From positions 1 to 9,846 of the forward strand of contig JAADEW010000001.1 of the NCBI GenBank assembly GCA_013153205.1: a stretch of 9,846 nt of DNA. Reading direction: 5' to 3'. The notes under the pieces were generated by a model that was given only the letters and a program-made list of their open reading frames with translations, was not told where the DNA came from and did no database searches. Numbering within the stretch: the stretch's first letter is position 1; each line of letters begins with the position of its first letter. Below are positions 5,817 through 9,846 of this stretch, piece by piece. This stretch comes from Deferribacteres bacterium. GTDB lineage: Bacteria; Thermosulfidibacterota; Thermosulfidibacteria; Thermosulfidibacterales; Thermosulfidibacteraceae. The position numbers were made by a program, and so were the translations under genes.

Positions 5817-7239
5817 AGAGCTTTTTGACGGCATTTGCGGAAGGGGCATAGGAAACTGGGAGGATGTTGAGGTCAGGGGGTTGAGCGATGACTCCCGCAG
5901 GGTTAAAGAGGGGTATGCCTTTTTCTGCAGAAGGGGCGAGAGCTTTGACGGCCATGCTTACGCGGAGGATGCACTGCGGCGCAAAGCCTCTCTCATAGTG
6001 GCTGAGAAGCCACTTCCCCTTTCCGTGCCTCAGCTGGTGGTGCCTTCCGTGCTTTCAGCGGCTCAGCTTGCTTTGAGGCGGTTTTATAATCACGCAGACG
6101 CCTATCTCTTCAAAGTAGGGGTTACCGGCACAAACGGAAAGACCACGGTATCTTCCATTGTGCGCCACGGGTTTGAAGCTTTGGGCTATCCATTCGGATT
6201 GATAGGGACCGTCAACTACTTTGACGGGAAGAGGTGGATTAAGCCTAAAAACACCACTCCCGGTCTGTTTCAGCTTTGGGAGATAATGGGGGCTATGAGG
6301 GATAACGGGCTTTACGGCTTTTCTGTGGAGGTCTCCTCCCACGCCCTGAAGCAGAGGAGGATAGGGGATGTGAGGTTTGATGTTTCCGTGTTCACCAATC
6401 TGTCCCGGGACCATCTGGACTATCATAAGAGCATGGAGGACTACTTCTCGTCAAAACTACTTCTTTTCAGGGAGCACACGGAGGGATTTTGCGTGCTGAA
6501 CGGGGACGATAATTGGGGACGCCGTATCGCTTCCGAAGTTAGACAGCCGGTGGTTTTTTACGGGATTGAGTCGGGAGACATCAGAGGCAGGATAGTTGAT
6601 GCCTCCCTTTCCGGGATGGTGATAGAGGTTGACGGAATGAGGGCCAGAACCCTTCTGCTTGGGGAGCACAACCTTTACAACATACTCGCGGCGTATTCGG
6701 TTTTTGCCGTGTGGGGTATGGGAAAGGAGTTTCTGAAAGAGGCTCTCCCTGAGTTTCAGCCCGTTAAGGGGAGGCTTGAGCGCATTGAAAAAGACGGTAT
6801 CACCGTCTTCGTTGATTATGCCCACACACCTGATGCTCTTTTTTCGGTGCTCAAGGTCTTGAAGCCCCTTGCTTCACGGAGGCTCATAACCGTTTTCGGA
6901 TGTGGAGGCGACAGGGATAAGGGCAAAAGGCCTGAGATGGGGAGGGTGGCTTCTCTCTTTTCGGATGTGGTGGTGGTCACCTCGGACAATCCCAGAAGCG
7001 AGGACCCCGGAAAGATAATAGAGGATATCCTTCAGGGGATAGAAGGGGTTGAGTGTGTGGTAATACCGGACAGAAGAAGTGCCATCTTTGAAGCACTTTC
7101 CATGGCTGAAAGGGGAGATGTGATACTCGTTGCCGGAAAGGGGCACGAAGACTATCAGATTGTGGGGGATAGGGTTATACACTTTGACGATGTTGAGGTG
7201 GTGAAAGAGGCTCTGGGGATTGTGGATGAAGCTGGGTGA
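5806..7239 (+). CDS. murE: UDP-MurNAc-L-Ala-D-Glu:meso-diaminopimelate ligase
   Basis: This cytoplasmic ATP-dependent Mur ligase adds the third amino acid of the peptidoglycan stem. With ATG at 5806 it has 477 residues. The N-terminal UDP-binding domain shows LSDDSRRV and GESFDGHAY. The central domain has the ATP loop GTNGKTT (108-114), KNTTPG, EVSSHAL (175-181), FTNLSRDHLDYH and K217, the lysine expected to be carbamylated. GEHNLYNILAA and VDYAHTPDAL lead to the C-terminal domain with FGCGGDRDKGKRPEMG, DNPRSEDP and GKGHEDYQ. DNPR (394-397) is the known meso-diaminopimelate recognition motif, so L-lysine is unlikely as substrate. An in-frame TTG at 5797 could add three residues; I prefer the ATG because it is the stronger start codon. 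AGGG lies 12 bases before the ATG, a weak site. It overlaps rsmH by 11 nt where ftsL and ftsI normally stand. Confidence 0.96.
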   Translation: MKAKELFDGICGRGIGNWEDVEVRGLSDDSRRVKEGYAFFCRRGESFDGHAYAEDALRRKASLIVAEKPLPLSVPQLVVPSVLSAAQLALRRFYNHADAYLFKVGVTGTNGKTTVSSIVRHGFEALGYPFGLIGTVNYFDGKRWIKPKNTTPGLFQLWEIMGAMRDNGLYGFSVEVSSHALKQRRIGDVRFDVSVFTNLSRDHLDYHKSMEDYFSSKLLLFREHTEGFCVLNGDDNWGRRIASEVRQPVVFYGIESGDIRGRIVDASLSGMVIEVDGMRARTLLLGEHNLYNILAAYSVFAVWGMGKEFLKEALPEFQPVKGRLERIEKDGITVFVDYAHTPDALFSVLKVLKPLASRRLITVFGCGGDRDKGKRPEMGRVASLFSDVVVVTSDNPRSEDPGKIIEDILQGIEGVECVVIPDRRSAIFEALSMAERGDVILVAGKGHEDYQIVGDRVIHFDDVEVVKEALGIVDEAG

Positions 7240-8569
7240 GCTTGTGGAGATTTTGAAAGGCAGTTTTTCAGGGGAGCGCTCCATACTTGATGGGGATTAT
7301 CAGGGGCTCTCCATAGATTCCAGAAGGGAGTGTGAGGGGAAGGTCTTTGTTGCCCTTAAAGGGCAGAACTTTGATGCCCATGACTTTGTGAGAGATGCGG
7401 TGAACAGAGGTGCGGTGTTCTGTGTTGTGGAAAGGCATGTTGATGTTCCGCACCTTCTCGTTGACGATACATTAAGGGCGCTTCACGAGATAGCGAAAGC
7501 CTGGCGTCTCCGGGTTGACCCCAAAGTGGTGGGTATAACGGGCTCAAGCGGAAAGACCACGACCAAGGAGATGGTGAGACATGCCCTTTCTCACCTTGTT
7601 AAATGCTGTGCCAACAGGGGAAACGAAAACAATCTCGTGGGGTTGCCTTTAAATCTTGCCAACATGCCGTCTGATACTGAGGTTTTCGTGGCTGAGATGG
7701 GGACCAACGCCTTTGGAGAGATAGAGGCCCTTTCGCGCATTGTGCGCCCGGATGTTGCCGCTATCACCACCATAGGGGAATCACATCTGGAGGGGCTGGG
7801 GGACCTTGAGGGGGTTTTTCGGGAGAAGATGGGCATAATCTCTTCCATGAGCGGGGGAAGCCTTCTCTTTTGCAGTGAAAGCCCCTTTTTTGAAAAGGCG
7901 AAGGCTTTGTGCAGTGTGCGCGGGGTTGAAGTTGTCCCTCTGGGGAGGAAAGGGGATTTCGGATGGTTTGAAAGGGTTGGCTTTGATGCGGTCAGGTTCG
8001 TTATAGACGGCAAAGCCCTCACCGTGAGGCTTAAGGTTCTGGGAGAGCACAACGCCTACAACGCCCTATTTGCCCTTTCTGCGGTGTCGCTCCTCGGCTT
8101 TGACTGGAGAAGTGCGGCAGAAGCCCTGAGCACCTTCTCCCCTGCAAAAGGCAGGTTTGTGGTTGAACGGCTGGGGGACATAACCCTTGTGGACGATACT
8201 TACAACGCAAATCCGCTGTCCACTAAAGCCGCTTTAAGGTTTCTGTCAGGCCTTGAGGGCAGGAAGATATTTGTTTTCGGCTCCATGCTTGAGCTCGGGA
8301 AAGAGAGCCGAAGGCTCCACAGCGAGATAGGCAGTTTTGCACACGAATGCGGAATTGACATCTTGATAGCTTTCGGCGGGGATGCTAAATATGCAGCCTC
8401 TGCTTTCAGTAAAAGCGGGGGGCAGGCTTTGGTTTTTGAAAGACACGAGGATATCGTTGATTACTTGGTTTCCAGCCTCAAGAGCGGGGATAACATTCTG
8501 GTGAAGGGGTCAAGAGGTATGAGGATGGAAAAAGTGGTTGAGGGGATTAGAGATTGCTTTGGAAGCTGA
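7226..8569 (+). CDS. murF: UDP-MurNAc-tripeptide:D-alanyl-D-alanine ligase
   Basis: MurF attaches D-Ala-D-Ala to the UDP-MurNAc-tripeptide, the last cytoplasmic step of precursor synthesis. The 447-residue protein has the usual length. Its N-terminal domain shows SIDSRRECEGKVFVALKG. The ATP loop GITGSSGKTTT is at 103-113, followed by GNENNLVGLPLNL (132-144), VAEMGTNAFGEIEAL (from about 155) with E157, GESHLEGLG with H187, and K201 in FREKMG, the probable carbamylated lysine. GEHNAYNALFALSAV, VDDTYNANPLS (about 322-332), FVFGSMLELG and LVKGSRGMRMEKV complete the family pattern. The ATG at 7226 is chosen over an in-frame TTG at 7220. The overlap with murE is 14 nt and only a GGGG stretch precedes the start, so reinitiation after murE is likely. 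Identification is firm. Confidence 0.96.
   Translation: MKLGELVEILKGSFSGERSILDGDYQGLSIDSRRECEGKVFVALKGQNFDAHDFVRDAVNRGAVFCVVERHVDVPHLLVDDTLRALHEIAKAWRLRVDPKVVGITGSSGKTTTKEMVRHALSHLVKCCANRGNENNLVGLPLNLANMPSDTEVFVAEMGTNAFGEIEALSRIVRPDVAAITTIGESHLEGLGDLEGVFREKMGIISSMSGGSLLFCSESPFFEKAKALCSVRGVEVVPLGRKGDFGWFERVGFDAVRFVIDGKALTVRLKVLGEHNAYNALFALSAVSLLGFDWRSAAEALSTFSPAKGRFVVERLGDITLVDDTYNANPLSTKAALRFLSGLEGRKIFVFGSMLELGKESRRLHSEIGSFAHECGIDILIAFGGDAKYAASAFSKSGGQALVFERHEDIVDYLVSSLKSGDNILVKGSRGMRMEKVVEGIRDCFGS
8540..8545 (+). promoter_or_regulatory. mraY: Shine-Dalgarno deciding the TTG start of mraY
   Basis: GAGGGG lies inside the end of murF, eight bases before TTG at 8554. No ATG or GTG nearby would give the conserved MraY N-terminus, so this site together with the alignment fixes the start. 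Confidence 0.6.
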
Positions 8570-9636
8570 TATATCTTCTTAAAGCCCATTTTTCTCCCTT
8601 TAACGTCTTTAAATACATCACCTTTAGAGCTACATATGCTCTGGTCACCTCACTTCTTGTCTCTCTTTTGTTCGGGCCGTCAATCATAAACTGGTTGAAA
8701 CGGCTGAAAGTGGGTCAGGTGATAAGGGAATACGGTCCCAGGACCCACCTTTCCAAGGCGGGAACGCCCACCATGGGGGGAATACTCATAATACTTGCGG
8801 TGATGGTCTCTGCCCTGGTGTGGTTCAACCTGTCCAATCCGCTGGTTCTCATTTCCGTTTTTACCCTGCTCTCTTTCGGGCTTGTGGGCTTTGTGGATGA
8901 CTACATCAAGGTTACCAAAAAGAACCCTGAAGGTATAGGAGCTAAAACCAAGTTTTTATCGCAGGTTGTGCTTGCTTTAGTTATAGCCTTCTTTATAGTG
9001 AAGTCTCTCGGACCAGATGCTACTGTCCTGCAGATACCCTTTTTCAAGAGACTCCATCCCGATTTGGGGTGGTTTTACATTCCCTTTGCCGCTTTTGTGA
9101 TAGTTGCTACCTCAAATGCCGTCAACATAACGGACGGCCTTGACGGGCTTGCCATCGTTCCCTTTGCCCTGTGCATGGCGGCTTACGGGCTCATAGCCTA
9201 CCTTGCGGGACACGTCAAGTTTGCCAGCTATCTGAACATAATGTATATACCTTACTGTGGTGAGCTTACCGTGGTGGCGGCGGCTTTTGTGGGAGCGAGT
9301 ATCGGGTTTTTGTGGTTCAACGCCCATCCCGCTGAGGTATTTATGGGGGATACGGGCTCTTTATCCATAGGCGCTACTTTGGGGGCTGTGGCTTTGATGA
9401 CGAAGCACGAGCTTCTTCTTCCCATACTGGGAGGGGTTTTTGTCCTTGAGACGGTGTCTGTTATACTTCAGGTGCTTTATTACAGGCTCACCGGCGGGAA
9501 GCGGATATTCAAAATGGCGCCCATACACCACCACTACGAGCAGGAGGGTCTGCCTGAATCCAAAATTATAGTGAGGTTCTGGATAGTTTCCCTTATTTTT
9601 GTCTTAATAGGGCTGTCAACTCTTAAGATAAGGTGA
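8554..9636 (+). CDS. mraY: phospho-MurNAc-pentapeptide-transferase (lipid I synthase)
   Basis: MraY moves phospho-MurNAc-pentapeptide from UDP to undecaprenyl phosphate in the inner membrane, making lipid I. The protein has 360 residues, as in E. coli, with about ten hydrophobic membrane segments. Conserved parts are FNVFKYITFRA (16-26), SKAGTPTMGG (67-76), FVDD with D115/D116, NITDGLDGLA (191-200), FMGDTGSLSIG with D266, and MAPIHHHYE with the histidine cluster 325-327. These contain the Mg2+ and catalytic aspartates. The start is TTG at 8554, set by exact N-terminal alignment with E. coli MraY and by GAGGGG (8540-8545) eight bases upstream. It overlaps murF by 16 nt. The weak start codon may lower its yield relative to the soluble ligases, which is an inference. 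Identification is firm. Confidence 0.97.
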   Translation: MLWKLIYLLKAHFSPFNVFKYITFRATYALVTSLLVSLLFGPSIINWLKRLKVGQVIREYGPRTHLSKAGTPTMGGILIILAVMVSALVWFNLSNPLVLISVFTLLSFGLVGFVDDYIKVTKKNPEGIGAKTKFLSQVVLALVIAFFIVKSLGPDATVLQIPFFKRLHPDLGWFYIPFAAFVIVATSNAVNITDGLDGLAIVPFALCMAAYGLIAYLAGHVKFASYLNIMYIPYCGELTVVAAAFVGASIGFLWFNAHPAEVFMGDTGSLSIGATLGAVALMTKHELLLPILGGVFVLETVSVILQVLYYRLTGGKRIFKMAPIHHHYEQEGLPESKIIVRFWIVSLIFVLIGLSTLKIR

Positions 9637-9640
9637 GAAG

Positions 9641-9846
9641 ATGCGCTCAATTCTCATAATGGGGTTGGGTAAGTCCGGTTTCTACGCCTCTTTGCTTGGA
9701 ATAGCCGACGGCAGGTTCCACTTGATTGTGTGCGATGAGAGGATTGATGCCGCTATAAAGAAGAGAAAAGAGGCGATAATAAAAGAGGCTTTGAAAAGGC
9801 GGGTTCCGGTGAGCTTCTATCTCGGTGAAGACAGCATTCCCGATTT
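9641..9846 (+). CDS. murD: UDP-MurNAc-L-alanine:D-glutamate ligase, N-terminal part (cut by right edge)
   Basis: The frame is open from ATG at 9641 to the window end, 68 complete codons. The start SILIMGLGKSGFYAS followed by HLIVCDER is the Rossmann-like UDP-binding beginning of MurD (GLGKSG and a strand-end Asp). AGGTGAG at 9631-9637 just upstream, and a gap of only 4 nt after mraY, support this start. MurD adds D-glutamate to UDP-MurNAc-L-Ala, one step before MurE. Position after mraY is the standard dcw order. The stretch after the Asp is rich in Lys/Arg/Glu (residues about 38-56) and probably helical. The ATP and catalytic domains lie outside the window, so the call rests on the motif and context. 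Confidence 0.85.
   Translation, partial: MRSILIMGLGKSGFYASLLGIADGRFHLIVCDERIDAAIKKRKEAIIKEALKRRVPVSFYLGEDSIPD

Noticed and set aside
7591..8052. 153-codon minus-strand open frame opposite murF
   Set aside because: Ser/Pro/Arg-rich mirror of murF codons without any family resemblance.
1..9846. CRISPR arrays, tRNA or rRNA genes, insertion sequences, intrinsic terminators
   Set aside because: None were seen. Coding sequence fills the window and both operons run off the edges, so no terminator is expected.

Overview
The window is an almost gap-free piece of a bacterial chromosome with two operons that diverge from a 32-base intergenic region (4888-4919). I find about 36 non-coding bases in 9846. 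There are no RNA genes, mobile elements, CRISPR arrays or insertion sequences. Frequent AGG/AGA arginine and ATA isoleucine codons, Lys/Glu-rich proteins and extreme gene overlap suggest a thermophilic, deep-branching bacterium. Aquificota or a neighbouring thermophilic phylum is my guess, with low certainty. The lipoprotein, and a MurE with the DNPR signature for meso-diaminopimelate, fit a Gram-negative-type envelope.

Left operon, minus strand, read from 4887 down to 1: a MutT-type Nudix hydrolase; a DUF123 GIY-YIG-like protein; a small lipoprotein of unknown function; full-length DNA polymerase I (polA); dephospho-CoA kinase (coaE); and a DUF2284 cysteine-rich putative metal-binding protein that runs off the left edge. 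Every neighbouring pair overlaps (28, 113, 1, 4 and 25 nt), so the six genes are probably one translationally coupled transcript. Nudix, GIY-YIG-like and PolA form a plausible nucleotide-sanitation and DNA-repair group. CoaE, the lipoprotein and DUF2284 have no clear link to it.

Right operon, plus strand, 4920 to the right edge: rsmH, murE, murF, mraY and the start of murD. This is the division and cell wall (dcw) gene order, but without mraZ before rsmH and without ftsL and ftsI between rsmH and murE. MurE and MurF complete the UDP-MurNAc-pentapeptide, MraY loads it on undecaprenyl phosphate at the membrane, and MurD acts one step before MurE. The genes overlap by 11, 14 and 16 nt, and murD starts 4 nt after mraY.

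Points most worth a second look: an A9 run in the polA mRNA exactly at the junction of the 5'-nuclease and Klenow parts, where slippage in either direction meets an early stop; an Asp-to-Glu change at a metal-ligand position of the PolA proofreading domain; a 113-nt same-strand overlap between the DUF123 gene and the lipoprotein gene; and a palindromic, bidirectional -10 element that would make the rsmH mRNA leaderless. I did not find a clearly new multi-gene system.
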